DNA from: Zizania palustris
Lineage: Eukaryota > Streptophyta > Magnoliopsida > Poales > Poaceae
Assembly (NCBI GenBank): GCA_019279435.1
Contig: JAAALK010000287.1
Location: 90,353,532-90,417,531, forward strand
Direction of reading: 5' to 3'
Length of the DNA stretch: 64,000 nt
A program made the position numbers and the translations under genes. Positions 41,464-53,560 of this stretch are shown piece after piece (the stretch's first letter is position 1; each line of letters starts with the position of its first letter). The notes below the pieces were generated by a model, which saw only the letters and a list, made by a program, of their open reading frames with translations, was not told the origin of the DNA and ran no database searches.

Positions 41464-44230
41464 TAAGGAACATAGTGAGGTTTGTCACTATGGTTCATGG
41501 TTATGATGAGTGATTGATAGGGTATTTGTCATGAGTGTGTGTCTAGATGTCTGGATATGTGTGTGAGTCTGTGTTTGTCTCGTGTGTGCAGGCTTGAGTT
41601 ACTCGTCAACTGTCGATGGCAGGGGATAAGGGTTAGACGGGGAGTCTAATGCCAAATGGTCGACGGTGTCAGTCGAAGTCGATAGTGGACTCAGATGTAC
41701 GCATGGAGATCGAGCGTGACGTGAGTTGAAGGATGATCAAGATGAAGCGTCGATCAAGTCAGCGGAAGGGAAACCAGTTCAAGTGACAAGGCAGCTCGAG
41801 GGATTGAGAGCGGGAGAGACTTGCTAGCGGTCGAGTTCGCAGACTGACGATAGTCGTCGACGATTAGGGGATGCTTTGTCGGTTTCTGCTGAAAACCATC
41901 TAATCATTAAATGTTTTAAAATACAATAAATAGGAGTTTAGTTTTAATTTGAGTATTTCAGTTTAGTAGTGTAAACTTTTGGTATATTTTTAGAATTGTC
42001 ATATTCTGAAAATATATTGAAAAGGGTAAGTCAAGTTATATTGTTTTAGAGTAAAATAGCGGAAATTTTCAGGATATCTTTATTCTGGAATTGCTGAAGG
42101 GTTCTTTTGTAAAAGTGTCTATCTAGAAGATCTCTTTTTAAGGGTCTTCTTCTCCAACCTTCTACCTAGAACAGAATGAACTGAAACAGAAAGAGTGCCT
42201 ACTGTTTTTGATCGGTTCTCTCAACTGAGTGTATTTTGGATCATTTTTCTGGAGTTATCGGATGAGCTACAGCTGTTGCTGATTTTCTGGATGTGCTACA
42301 GCGTGGGAGACCTTTTGCCGAAGAGCTACAGAAGAGAGTCTGGGATGCGATAGCCAGGTATTCACTGAGTTCTAAAGAACTTGTGGTCAGTGTTCTTGTC
42401 AGTTTCTTGTGATTGATTCTGTTAATACTTCAAGATCCATTGAATAGCACTTCCATGTGGTAGTTCTTTATTTCAGATTTGATACAGAGGCATTAATATT
42501 CACTCCTTCAAAACAGATTTTGTATTCAGTTTTGTGAGAAGACTTTAATCTTTTGTTTCATTGTGCTGTGTTTATTCCTCCCTGAAATGTTTGTGGGTCT
42601 TTGTGAGAGTTTTTGACCAGAAACATCTTGGATGAAATGTGTTCTTTCTGCCAAGTAGAACTTCTTGATTATTAAACTGTATCACCTATCATCTGTGAGT
42701 TTACTTGTTCTGTGAAGCAAGTTCTGATCCAATGTTTGTGTTTCAGTAATCTCCTCAGACCTGATTTCTTCAATTCTTTGATATGAATACTACAAGTGTT
42801 ACTGAATAGTTGGTTTAACTTTTAATCTAAAGATATCTTGAGTATACTTTTTGTTTGATAATCCTATTTTGGTTGTTTGAGAAAATGGCTGATCCATTCT
42901 TGTGGATGTACTGAATCTGATTCAATCTCTGTTCTAAGTTCTAGCTAAGTCTCTTCATCTTGTGGGTTTGTTAGAAAGGGTTTTCAGAGGTATTCCAGAT
43001 GTATTGAATTTGGTTTCAAATATTTTATTCACAGTTCCAAACTCTGTTTGAATCTGAATTTGAATTAATGTTTGTTCTGTTCTAAGTTTTTCAGTGAGTC
43101 TCAACTGTAGCTGTCATGTCTGTAACAGATTCTAGTTTTCAGTTTTGTGTCAAGAATTTACATCACTTAGTTTGAATGATTGTCACTAATTCAATATGTA
43201 CTTATTAAGTATTTTTAATCTGTTTGAAGATTTTTATTTTCTTGTCTTGGTCTGATTTACATGTTGCAATTAAGTTTTGCATCTTAAAATTCTAAATACC
43301 AATTCAAGGTTCTGATCAGAAATCTGTTTAGAATTTCAGAATGTGTGAACTGATTCATGACTCTTGTCTGAACTTTTGAACTATTTTGAAAACCATATTT
43401 CATCTGATACTCAATTTGATGAATTCAGAATTGATTTTGTAAACAATTGAATCCAAAGTTGAGATATTACTTGTTTTCAAAATCTGGTTCATTTTCAGTA
43501 AACAGTTTCTATCTGAAATCTATGTGCAAGTAAACTTGACTGAATTGGTTTCCTGTTTTGAAATACAATCTTCTGAACTGAATTCTAGTGATATGAAAAC
43601 TCTGTTATCATCTAACCTTGTGCTGAACAAATATGTCATCTTTTTTTCAGTACTATTTCTCATATAGTGTATTCCAATACATCAAATCTTGCTGTGAATT
43701 TGTTATCTGAAATTTCTGTTTTGGAGTGAACTGTTACACAACAATTTGTACTCAAGTTTCTCTAAAAATTATTACAATTCCAGATTTGTTTTCATGCACT
43801 ATTTTGAGACTGAAATATTGTTGAAGTATTCTGATCTGGAGAAAATAGGAAGGGAGCAATATATGTTCTGAAACTGAGTTGAAATTTTTTCACAGAAATT
43901 ATTTTAGTATTCAGCCTAATTTCAGAATTGTCTATTGTTTAGTTTTGAGACGTGCAATAGTAAACTGTAATACCTTTTCAGAGTTGAAACTAAATTGATT
44001 GTGATCATTTTTGTTTAATGAAGTAATTGGAACTATTTTAGTTCATAATCACTCTGTAATCTAGTTTTGTGAATTGGTAAAGATATTGTTGCTCTGATTT
44101 GTATTGGTTGGTTTAAATTTGAATCTGATTTTTGGAGGAGCGTTGGGTGATCTGAAAAGACCATCTGATTCACGAGAATTTAGTCGAGGCGCCTATTCAC
44201 CCCCCCTCTAGTCGCCATTCTGATCCCACA
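41464..44230 (+). repeat. Solo LTR of the long SIRE type, copy ii (2,767 bp)
   Basis: Plus orientation, start TAAGGAACATAGTGAGG (TG changed to TA), end TCTGATCCCACA, flanked by TACTC on both sides. No internal sequence is attached, so a whole element inserted here and later collapsed to one LTR. It splits the SIRE gag gene. The GC-rich beginning (41570-41880) contrasts with a T/G-rich interior full of TCTGAA words (42370-44130). Confidence 0.9.
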
Positions 44231-44235
44231 TACTC

Positions 44236-45430
44236 CACTCCGCTGCACGGCTCAAGGCACTCTCAATGTAAGCCTTGGTGTAGGTGTAACCTACTCCAAA
44301 CCCATCCTGCCTCTTGAACTACTGGATCATCATGCCGAGTTTTGGCTCTCTGGCACTCACCCAACTCAGGATCTAACGGAGGTAAGAGTTCTCGTTCTGA
44401 GCATCAGCTAGCTCCTCTCTCAAAGAAGCTAGCACATCCACCTAAGACAAGCAGATCTCACACTCTCCATCAACTTGGATAGACTTCTTAGCTTTTAGCT
44501 TGACTAGTTCCAACGTCAGAGACAAGCAGTTCTCACAGACAGTGGGTGGAACTGACAATGTCTTAAGCTCAAGCTTAGTCTTCTCTAGCTCAGCTCTGAC
44601 TCTCTCTAACTCGCCCAACTGCTCATTTCCCTTCGCTCTCAGCTCAACTAGATTAGATAAGTGGGATGGGCAGTCTCTACAGGGCACGACGACAGTGGCA
44701 TGAGCATCTTTCAGCTCCAGCTGAGCGCTTTCAAGCTCAGTGGCCAAAGCGTCTCTCTCATCTACCCTCTCTGTGTACCTGGACTTCAGAGTCATCAGGT
44801 CACACAATAGCACCTTACAGTTAGGGCACTCACTGCTCTCACTAAAGCAAGGGAAAGAAGATAGACTCTCAATCTTGCCATTGGCCATGGCAAGCTCACT
44901 CTCAAGCTCATATATACTCTTCTTAGCCCCTCTAAGCAGTTTCTCCCGATAGTTTAACTCCCTACGGTTCTCTTCAAGTAATTCAACGACATCTTGTTCA
45001 AAGGAAGATACCTTCTCATCGTCATCATCGGAGCTATCGGGGGAGCCCTTATCTTCTTTATCCCCAAGAGCCATTGAGTAGATGCTCTTGTAGGATCTTC
45101 AACTGCGGTGTCAGTGGCTCTTCGGCTTGTCCCCGAAGGCCATGAAGCAGAGGCCACCGGATCATCCTTGTCCTTCCCATTCTTGATCATGATCTCCTCA
45201 TCGCTTGAGCTTGATGAAGAGGAAGAAGATGATGATATCTTGGAGTAGCTTCTCTCCATCTCGGTGAAGAAGGCCTTGTCTCGCTTCTTGTTCTCGCGTC
45301 GGTAGTCCTTCAAGGCCTTTCAAAAGAATCTCCTTTTGGGCTAGCCCTTTGTGAAGGTGGAGTTGTCATGCTTGTTGGAGTAATAGGAGCCACCGCTGGT
45401 GCCCTTCTTGTGTGTGTTCCGCTTGGGGCA
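44236..45430 (-). pseudogene. SIRE gag, coiled-coil region
   Basis: Acidic/Ser stretch (SSSSSDEEIMIKNGKDKDD, about 45230), then a long coiled coil with heptads (ELLEENRRELNYREKLLRG, LESAQLELKDAHATV, LERVRAELEKTKLELK). It carries three Cys pairs (CPNC, CRDC, CENC) spaced roughly 55-60 residues apart. This gag extension is typical of SIRE/Maximus elements. A stop at 44442 and another near 45310 break it. Confidence 0.8.
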
Positions 45431-45735
45431 GTCGGCGATGAAATGACCTGGATTACCACACTCAAAGCAACCATGTTTTGTACCATGTCATTTGAACATT
45501 CTTTTATCATAGACACGACGAACACGACTATTGAAAAGACAGAGGTCATCATCTCCTAGCAAATCCAATTGGTCCTTAGTGATAGAAATCAAAGAGGACA
45601 AAGCACAACTCAAAGCAGCAGGATCAGTAGAAGGTATCGCAAGGGCTAGGGTTTTTGATCCAGAACCAGTGAGATTTGATCTCAACTAGATATCAACCTC
45701 TGAAGCCTTGAGCTTGCTGAAAAGCTCTACGACTG
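45431..45735 (-). pseudogene. SIRE gag, first zinc knuckle
   Basis: Sequence SISKDQLDLL-type region (ITKDQLDLLGDDDLCLFNSR) leads into KHGCFECGNPGHFIADC (C-x2-C-x4-H-x4-C) at about 45430-45480. One stop separates the two. Confidence 0.8.
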
Positions 45736-46293
45736 TCAAGGTATCATTGGAAGCGCTCTCAACAATAGAGTATACCTTGATCTCCCAGATCTTAGGGTCC
45801 AAGGTATTAAGAACCTTGAGCACCTCTTCATGATATGAGACCAGCTAATCACGATCGGCCTTGTTGGCCAAAAACTTGTTAATGATCGACTGAAAGCGAC
45901 CAAACAAAGCTTCAACAGTCTCACTCGGCTTCTATGAGAAGTTTTCGTATTCTCGCTAGTAGGTCTGATAGAGCCTAGCCTTAACCTGATCTGTCCCCTA
46001 ATGATGTGCCTAGAGGGTAGCCTAGATCTCTCGAGTAGTGTCGAGATGGTAACATGCTCAAACTCACTGGGACCTAAACCTGAAAACAATATGTTCACTA
46101 CCTTGTTGTTCAGGTCATGTAGAGCGACTATCTCAAGAGTAGTATGCTCTACAGCCAGAAGCACAGTAAACGTAGCATGAACACACATGTCCCATATCCC
46201 TGAGTTTTGGCTCAATAGAAAGGCTCGCATGCGAGTCTTCCAATAGTTGTAGCCAAAAACCTCAAGGGACGGAACCTTGCCAGAAGAAGTCAT
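45736..46293 (-). pseudogene. SIRE gag N-terminus
   Basis: ATG at 46293: MTSSGKVPSLEVFGYNYWKT, then RMRAFLLSQNSGIWDMC, LHDLNNKVVNILFSGLGPSE and a frameshift around 46060. Start and first block match the usual SIRE/copia gag. Confidence 0.82.
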
Positions 46294-46344
46294 GATCGCT
46301 ACCTTGGGTTAGAACTATTTAAGGTATGAAAAAACCCTAACCAA

Positions 46345-46356
46345 GCTCTGATACCA
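46345..46356 (-). other. Primer binding site of the SIRE element
   Basis: Minus strand TGGTATCAGAGC, complement of initiator Met tRNA, two bases inside the LTR end at 46359. Confidence 0.9.
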
Positions 46357-46358
46357 CT

Positions 46359-46968
46359 TGTAGGACCGAGAGTAGCGACTAGAGGGGGGTGAATGGGCTC
46401 CTTAAAAATTCTTTCGAATCAATGGCCTTCTTCCAACACCCAACGCACCTAAACAGACAAACAGCAGAAACAAAACAAATCTTACTTGCTAAAAACAATC
46501 TAGCCTAAAAACGACCAGTGCCCTAGTCGAAAAGACACCAAAAAAGTGTTTAAAGGCAGATCAACTAACATTCACAGGCTAGACATGCAAATTATCAAGT
46601 GCTGAGAAAATCATACACAATTCACATGCATTCTGATAGATATGAAATAAGCACAATATTTATCGCATTTAATCTAGACCAAATAAATGCAGTAAATAGA
46701 ATGTGCTAATATTTATATCAGTGAATATTATGAATAAACAAATTGTAGATGCATGTGGATCGAGAAAACAATTATTGTTCTATGGGTTGTCTCCTGTTTG
46801 TGCGTTCTGCTGAACACTCCAATTTTTCATTTTTAAGTGAGTTAAGAAACCCTAGGGGATCGGGGGCCCTATTTATAGGCAGCCCAATAAATCAGGAAAA
46901 TCCCAATATACCCTTAGAGCTTTTTACAGACACCAAAATAAACTAGAAAAGACCAAAATGCCCTCAGG
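46359..46968 (-). repeat. 5' LTR of the SIRE-like element, outer end truncated
   Basis: Plus-strand start TGTAGGACCGAGAGTAGCGA; 46457-46790 matches 31589-31920. Minus-strand TATA box at 46870-46877 (CTATAAATAG). It stops without a clear end where Tat-C LTR sequence begins, about 46968. Confidence 0.7.
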
Positions 46969-47108
46969 ATGGACCCTTCGGTTTTGAGCCCTTCAGTTCG
47001 GAGGCGGTCTTGGGCTCCGAGATTAAGACTCTTGCTTTTATCTTCGTCGTATAATGTATTTGCTTGGAACACCAAAGGATCATGAGGATGAAGTATTTTC
47101 CCCCAATA
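46969..47108 (-). repeat. 3' LTR of Tat-C, truncated to about 140 bp
   Basis: Matches 58380-58527 (GGTCTTGGGCTCCGAGATTA, TATCTTCGTCGTATAATGTA). Ends CCCCCAATA followed by the polypurine tract. The outer ~375 bp are missing at the SIRE junction. Confidence 0.85.
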
Positions 47109-47512
47109 GTAGCCCCTCGAATACGCTTCTCCGGATAGCCTGTACAGCAAGGAGAGCAGTATATGCAAGAAATATTTTCATGCTCGGGACCTTAGAAAGA
47201 ATGTAAGGTATTGTAATTGTTCGAAGCATCCTTGATGTCGGAGATGCATCAAATCCAGGCTTCGAACTTCGACCTCCGCATGATTGCTCTAAAGGAAATT
47301 GAACCGTTATAACAGCAGTAAATCGCAAAGAGTCGTTACTTTTATAATCGTTATCCCTCAAATAGCCGTTAGGCCTTTCGAGAAATTAACAGCCACAAAA
47401 GTTACTGCAGATTAACATTCTTTCATCCTTGGGCCCCACCCGTCATTGACGTGGATCGAATATGCAAATGTGAAAAATATGTGCAAATTGAGCCAAACAA
47501 GGGCGGAGCAGT
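47109..47512 (+). promoter_or_regulatory. Polypurine tract and upstream region of the Tat-C antisense gene
   Basis: 47109-47119 is the polypurine tract (minus CGAGGGGCTAC). The remaining ~390 bp has no coding signal; it corresponds to 15601-15914 of Tat-B. Confidence 0.45.
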
Positions 47513-47520
47513 TATAAAAG
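47513..47520 (+). promoter_or_regulatory. TATA box of the antisense gene, Tat-C
   Basis: TATAAAAG in GCAGTTATAAAAGGGG, 114 bp before the ATG at 47627; same layout as Tat-B. Confidence 0.7.
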
Positions 47521-48526
47521 GGGAAAGTGATCAGCGGTGAGAAGTTTTTACAAAGCTTCCTCGCTTTAACAATCCCATACTTTCCTCTTTCGCCCTTCCT
47601 CTCCGAAACTCTTGAGTGCTCCACCGATGGCGAGAATAAGTGCAAGAGTGCCTGCAGCGGCGGCAACCTTGGCACATCGGCAAGCTTGGGCCGCATTTGC
47701 GGCGGCAGCAATGGCGGGAGCTCCTGGCCCAATGACCCGTGGGAACTTCACCCACCATCGAAGAAGCCGCTGAAGAAAACTTTCATCCTCGGGTGATCGA
47801 CTTGCACGGTGGAGTCCATTGATGAGGCAGTGAGTAGAAGACTGGGACCAAGGATGAGGACTCGGATCCCTGGAGAAGAAGTCATACCGGCACCGAGGAG
47901 CAGAGAAGTTGTCGTCTTTGAATCCTTCTTCGAACTTGGACTCAGACTCCCTGCGATAGACTTCTTATCAGAGGTATTGGAGATGTTCCATGTTACTCTG
48001 CAGCAACTGTCTCCGAATGCCATAGCTCGGCTGGCTGTCTTTGAGTGGGCCCTCCGAGCCGAAGGGTGCGAAGTAAGGTCTGAAGTGTTCGCGGCGACCC
48101 ATGAAGCTTCGTGCCAACCTAAGCCGCACGATGGGCCCGGAGACTCCAAGATGATGGTGGCCTTCGGTAGTGTTAACTTCCAGCTCCGGAGGGGGCACTT
48201 GAAGAACTTCCCAATGAAGGCAATCAACGACCGATGGTATTCTAATTGGATACTCCGGTGGTTTTATGCTAAAGTTGGTGAAGACTCCGGCCTTGCGGGG
48301 CCCTTGCAAGATATTTGGTATAGGAGGGAAGCGGAGGTGACCTCGGACTCAAGCCTGCTCTCAACGCGACTTGGGTTGCTATCTTTGGTGGCCAACCGCA
48401 TGAGCATGCGTGACATGGTGGAGGAATTCATCGCCCTCTGGATACCTCCGCTTGGGGCTGACTAGCCCATTATTTTCCACAACACCTTGGAGGGAGAGTT
48501 TCGAGAGATAGCTTCGAACTCTCTCG

Positions 48527-48608
48527 GTAATGCTTCGATATCTCCTACACTTCAATTAGTTTTATAGAATATCTGTAATTTTTCTTAACAAATTGTTTCC
48601 TTTTTTAG
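48527..48608 (+). other. Predicted intron 1 of the antisense gene, Tat-C
   Basis: Donor CTCG|GTAATG, acceptor TTTTTTAG|CGGCTC, T-rich before the acceptor, phase 1. Same place and phase as 16978-17047. Confidence 0.85.
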
Positions 48609-49283
48609 CGGCTCCATTGGCGTTGGCTCCGGAGCAGGTAGCTCGGGCAGCGGAGAGGGTGCTTGGATCCCCTACTGCAATGGAGAAGCAGCGGAGGGTG
48701 GAGCTAGTCGAGAGCTGGGAACGCTCCAACTAAGTGTGGAGTGCACTCGGTATTGACACCCCTCCTCTTCCAAGCTTCGACCCAGCAGGCCTAGTTCCTC
48801 GAAAGAGGAAAGCTGCTACTCGGACCTCGAAGGCCGTGAAGACTCTAGCAAAAAAGGTGGCGCGGAAGGCTAAGCTCCCATATCCTTCGTTGTCTCCACT
48901 TTTGTTGGATATTCAAAGCTCGTCTTCGGAGGAGTCCGAAGAAGAGGAGACTTCGGAGGCTCGAATGGGGAGGGAGCTTGAAGCTTTACTCATGGAGGGT
49001 GGTGAGGGGGATTCTTAGACCAAAACCGAGGATCCACCTCGGGTTGATGTCAAGGCGGGGCCGGTGGCTGCAACGGAGGACGCAGTCCAAACTAAGCCCG
49101 TAGGGGCTCAGGAAGTGGAGCCGAAGGGCTCCGATTCGCCCGTGATCGGAGTGGTGGTGACAGAGGTAAGGGCCTCTATGTCTGCCACTCCAAACCAAAC
49201 TTCAGGGGAGGACATCGAGGACTATCTCAGATTGTACGAGTATCTGGGGGATCCCGTAATTCTTCCCCAAAATTTAGATGGAG

Positions 49284-49383
49284 GTAAGCCTTCAGTCTTT
49301 ACTTCTTGATTCATCATACTTGAAATAATTTCATTGTATTGGCCATATCTTTTAGATGACTGACAAATACCATATGTTTGTAG
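49284..49383 (+). other. Predicted intron 2 of the antisense gene, Tat-C
   Basis: Donor GGAG|GTAAGC. Of two acceptors (49355 and 49383), TTTGTAG at 49383 keeps an open frame (phase 1); the first leads to a stop two codons later. Matches 17705-17777 of Tat-B. Confidence 0.75.
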
Positions 49384-49901
49384 ATGCCTCAGGGAGCAAC
49401 ATGGCTATGACCCGAGACGGAGCCTTGGTGGAGGACTTGGCTCTAGCTGGGGATGATACTCCGGCAGAGGAGGTGGCTCCGACAGTGGAGGCTACTTCCA
49501 TTGGAGTTGCTTTAGCAGAGGGGGTCACTCCTGTGGAGGGGTCCACTCCGACGGAGAGTGACACTCCAATGGAAGAGGTGGCTCCGGTGGCTCTTGCAAT
49601 GGAGAGAGGTAAAGGCAATTATTGGCCTGGGCCTCTGCCTTCTTTGGTGATGACGCCGTCAAGGTCAACGAACGATCCCTCGGTGGAAGATTCGGAGGAG
49701 GATCCTATTGAAGACGATCAGAGGGCCCTGTCCTGGCTTCCACTGTTAGCCCCATTCTTGGAGAAGCAGGCAGGGCTTCGGCCTCTCCTACAGCCCTTTG
49801 CTCAAAAGAGCCAAGAGGTTGGCAACTCCAAACTAGTCTTCGTGCTGAGTGAAGCCAGTGGATCGGAGCTAGACATTGCCCTTGAAAGGGCTATCCCCCA
49901 G

Positions 49902-49958
49902 GTATGTAAAAGACATAGTATATATTTAAATTATTGTAATTACACCATACTTACTAGA
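49902..49958 (+). other. Predicted intron 3 of the antisense gene, Tat-C
   Basis: Donor CCAG|GTATGT, acceptor ACTAG at 49953-49957. As in Tat-A, the coiled-coil frame resumes one base after the AG. Here the unspliced stretch happens to be open, so reading through is also possible. Confidence 0.5.
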
Positions 49959-50804
49959 GCGACAGCGACTTCCAACGAGCTCGAATTTAATCAGCTCAAA
50001 AGGAAGGTTACAACACTCCAGGAGGCTCTTAAGGGCTCCGAAGACAAGTCCCTGCAATTGGAGGAAAAACTCCTCGAAGAGGAGAGGGCGAAGTCCATTG
50101 CATAGGAGGCGCTTTGAACGGAGCAACATGCTCAAGCGGGCCTGGTGTCTTCAATTAAGGAGTTTCAAGCGGAGTGGGTGGTGTTCAGAGCTGAAGTCGA
50201 CAAGCTTCAAGCAGCGTAGGTGACTTCCGGGGCCGAGCTTGTGCGGCTCCAAGAAGCGCTCTAGCAAGCGCTGTCTTAGAAGAATTATTTGATGACGTAG
50301 ACAATTGAGCTCTCCACCATCGCCACCGACATGACAAGGGTCGAGGCGAAGCACAACGAGGTGGCTGATCAGACCATGGACACCCTCTGAGGTGTTCTGG
50401 AATATTTTAGAATAGTCTGCCCATCTTCCTCAGCTGTGACAGACGAACCTCTTAGCCGTAAGCTCAAGATGATCCAAGCGGCGACCAAGATGATGAAGGT
50501 CTCTAGTACTCGCTACGGAGAAATCTCTGGACAGGTAGCCAAGATCGGAGTCCTTCGTCACCTTGAAGCCATCAGGGTATCCATTGCTCCAGTGAAGGGT
50601 TCGACGCCTGCAGGCTTTACTAACGAAGGCTTGTTGCAACCATCGCTATACGTCGCCTTAGCTTGGGAAGCTTTCTGGGCAACCTGGAACGCAAATAGCG
50701 AAGCTGTGGCCAAGGCATGGATCGACAAAGCCCGTTAGTAGAGGCAAGCATAGATGAGGCCTCCGGCTCCACCTCCGCCAACTGCTCTGCCTTCGGACCT
50801 GAAG

Positions 50805-50902
50805 GTCTAGCCTCTTAGGGCACTTTTGCTATGTAAAAAGGCTTTTCAATGTTCTTTTTGCTTCAATGAATGAAAAGTCTTTATTTGGATGTTTGTTTTT
50901 AG
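50805..50902 (+). other. Predicted intron 4 of the antisense gene, Tat-C
   Basis: Donor GAAG|GTCTAG, acceptor GTTTTTAG|GTTTTG, phase 0. Retention gives a stop at intron codon two, as in the other copies. Confidence 0.78.
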
Positions 50903-51271
50903 GTTTTGTTGTATGCTTCAGATTTTGATCTCGAAGTATTAGAACTTGATGAAGGGCTTCGCCAATAGTGGGCTATTCTTGAGAGCTTAAGGCCTTATAG
51001 GCGCCCTCGATTCTCTGTTCCTTGGGGGGAACATGGAGAGATAGCACCCGATGTTTGTAGCGAAATGCTCTCTTACATAAAAGAAGAAGATAAAGTAATA
51101 ACGTCTTCATCTTTGAAGTATGTAGATTGTTCTGATTCAGAGCATCAAGTCGAGGATCCGATAGAGGTTAGCTCCGAATGGCTTCTAACTTGGGCCGAAC
51201 TTTAGGAAGAGCGGAGAGTCTGGAGAGCTTCACAAAAGGGCAATCGAACTCGAACCAAAAGGAAGGTTTAA

Positions 51272-51779
51272 GAATTCTAGGCTCCGAAGACTGAGCTGGT
51301 CCTAGAGGTAGCTCTAGGGGTCGGAGAGGCCTTCATTTCTACTTAGGCTTAGATACTAATTTTTCATGATTATGATATTTTGTAATGTGATTTAACCAAG
51401 CAATATAATTTGTTTGAGAAGCATCGTTTAATTGTTCCTTATTCCCCTGCCCCTCTTTGTCGGTGGGTGGCCTTATGCAATGCAATAGGGCCAATTGCGC
51501 ACAACGCCTGGCATGTTAAAGACAAGGCTTCACAAACAGTATTTGATAACCACGAACTCAACTTTTTCGTAGAGTTATTCGAACTGTATGTTCGTATCAT
51601 AGTATCTTACCTAACAGAGGTAGAGTAGGCGACGCATCAAACTAATGGTTCGATGTCTGAAAAGATACTCACTATATTCTTTGTAAGGGGCTTCAAACTT
51701 ATAAGTAAGAGCTCCGAAATTAGTCACTTAGGACTCTTGATGGGGTTCATTTGGCCAGGGCCTTGAAACCTCATAATGT
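51272..51779. other. Noncoding region after the antisense gene, Tat-C
   Basis: No coding signal; shares CCCTGCCCCTCTTTG-type sequence (51446-51460) with the same place in Tat-A and Tat-B. Probable 3' UTR of the antisense gene. Confidence 0.4.
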
Positions 51780-52300
51780 GGTCACCTTCCACTCTTTTTC
51801 AGATGCTTCGAACCCAAAGAATCAGAATCTGATTGTTTATAGTCCTTAGACTCCTCTATGGATGCTATCAAGCCGATGGCTTAGATTCTGCAGGTTTTAG
51901 CCACCTTCGGCTCTTGTACGGATTCTCTGAACCAGTGGTTTGAACTCTGTGATTTTATAGTCCTTAGACTCTTCTACGGATGCTTTCAAAACGGTGGCTC
52001 GGAATCCGTAGGTTTTGGTCACCTTCGGCTCTTGTATGGATGTTCTGAACCAGAGGTTCGAACTCTGTGATTTTATAGTCCTTAGAATCTTCTATGGATG
52101 CTTTCAAGCCAGTGGCTCAGAATCCGTAGGCTTTGGCCACCTTCAGCTCTTGTACGGATGCTCCAAACCAGTGGTTCTAACTCCATGATTTTATAGTCCT
52201 TAGACTCTTCTACGGATGCTTTCAAGCCGATGGCTCAGAATCCATAGGTTTTGGCCACCTTCGGCTCTTTTACGGAAGCTCCGAACCAATGGTTCGAAGG
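51780..52300. repeat. About 118-bp tandem repeat, 4 units (Tat-C)
   Basis: TAGTCCTTAGACTC(T/C)TCTA(C/T)GGATGC recurs near 51840, 51958, 52077 and 52195, about 118 bp apart, alternating with the half-unit CACCTTCGGCTCTTGTACGG. Same unit as Tat-A. Confidence 0.9.
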
Positions 52301-52439
52301 CCGTTTATTGGGTTCTGATGAAAGATGCTTACCTCCGCAAGCATCTCCATTCACCTGATACGTCCACTTGGGGTAGGGAATATTGAGGGGTAAGCATAAT
52401 TCGAACAAAAAGCTTTTATTCATTTAGAAAGGTACTTTA

Positions 52440-53560
52440 AAATTCTTTACAAGGAGACCCTAAGCGTAATAATGTTTAAGGTGCTCCGCATGCCATGCAT
52501 GATTTAATTCTTCCCCTTCTAAATTTGCTGATTTAAAAGATCCAGGGCGCCCTGACTGTAGGATAATATATGGTCCTTCCCATTTGTTTCCTAATTTCCC
52601 CAGAGCAATTACACTTCGTAGTACCAAATGACCCGGCCTAAGTTCATTAACTTTTACCTTCGGGTCATACCATGCCTTTGTCTGGTCTTGGTACTTTGTC
52701 AAATTGGCAACAACTCAAAGCCTTGTTTTTTCGAACAAATCAAGCAAAGTGTTCCTTTCATCTTTAACTTCTGGCTCTGTTGTGTGGAGGGATCCACCTT
52801 TCAGCTCCGTTGGAGTCATCTCCTCGTCTCTGAACAACAATCTGAATGGGGTAAAACCTATAGACCTAGCTTGAGTGGTCCGAATGGACCATAAAATCTT
52901 AGGAAGCTCTTCGGTCAACATCCCCTTTGCCAACCCTACAATCCTCCGATTTAAGCCGGACAAAATATTTCCATTGGTCGGCTCCACGGCTCCGTTGGAT
53001 TGGGGATGACGGACGGCTGCAAAGCACATTTTAATGCCCAACACTTTGCAGACTTCTCTAAAAGGTTCGGCATCAAATTGGGTGCCATTGTCAATTGTCA
53101 ACTCTCTAGGCACTCTGAACCTGCAAATAATGTTTGCCAGAAGAATTTCTGTACATTTTTCGAAGTGATAGCAGTTAATGGTTTGGCTTCGACCCATTTA
53201 GAAAAGTATTCAATTGCTACCACTGTGAACTTCAAGCTGCCCTTCGCCATTGGGAAGTGGCCAATGAGATACATTCCCCATCGTTCCATCAGCCATACTG
53301 GAGCAATGACTTGAAGGTGTGTTGGAGGATGATGGCTTTGTCTTCCCATACATTGGCACCCTCGACAGGTTCAGACCAATAATTCTGTGTGTGCTACAAT
53401 TGTTGGCAAATAAAGTCCCTAGCGAAGTGTTTTGCCTACTAAAGCCCGAGGGGCTAAGTGGCTACCACACAAGCCTTCATGGATTTCCCAAAGTATATCT
53501 TGGCCTTCGGGTTGGGAGATGCATCGGAGTAGAGGAAAACAAACTACGGCTTTGTATAGC
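52440..53560 (-). pseudogene. Tat-C integrase
   Basis: Zinc region near 53500-53370 is disrupted (WMGRQSH follows). Core YLIGHFPMAKGSLKF (the MDLIGPFP block with the catalytic Asp changed to Tyr), LTIDNGTQFDAEPF (second Asp), AVEPTNGNILSGLNRRIVG (Glu present, next Arg changed). The tail GNKWEGPYIILQSGRPGSFK ends at 52460 with KHYYA. Confidence 0.82.

Larger units (their letters stand above)
31589..46968 (-). mobile_element. SIRE/Maximus-like Ty1/copia element complex
   Basis: Minus strand: 5' LTR 46968-46359, PBS, gag with a long coiled coil, zinc knuckles, protease, integrase, RT, RNase H, a long 3' noncoding region, LTR. The long coiled-coil gag and integrase-before-RT order fit the SIRE/Maximus lineage. 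Two 2.8-kb LTRs of a second type are embedded (32837-35615 and 41464-44230). Both outer ends are truncated. Whether 35616-37960 belongs to the same element as gag-pol or to a second SIRE element with the 32837-35615 LTR is not settled. Confidence 0.75.
47627..51271 (+). pseudogene. Antisense gene of Tat-C, five predicted exons, many stops
   Basis: ATG at 47627 (ACCGATGGC context) gives MARISARVPA, matching Tat-B. A frameshift follows; the conserved exon-1 domain reads from about 47870 (EVVVFESFFELGLRLPAIDF, SPNAIARLAVFEWALRAEG, NDRWYSNWILRWFYAKVG). TAG at 48463-48465 lies near its end. Exons: 47627-48526, 48609-49283, 49384-49901, 49958-50804, 50903-51271. Exon 3 keeps the Glu/Val/Ala/Pro-rich linker and LSWLPLLAPFLEKQAGL. 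Exon 4 has many TAG codons (50104, 50218, 50263, 50278, 50299 regions) and then RYGEISGQVAKIGVLRHLEA and AKAWID. Exon 5 has LESLRPYRRPRFSV and TWAEL. Too broken to be functional, but alignable throughout to Tat-B. Confidence 0.75.

Noticed and set aside
46345..46356. TGGTATCAGAGC as part of a tRNA gene
   Set aside because: Only the 3'-end complement is present and it sits at an LTR edge; it is a primer binding site.
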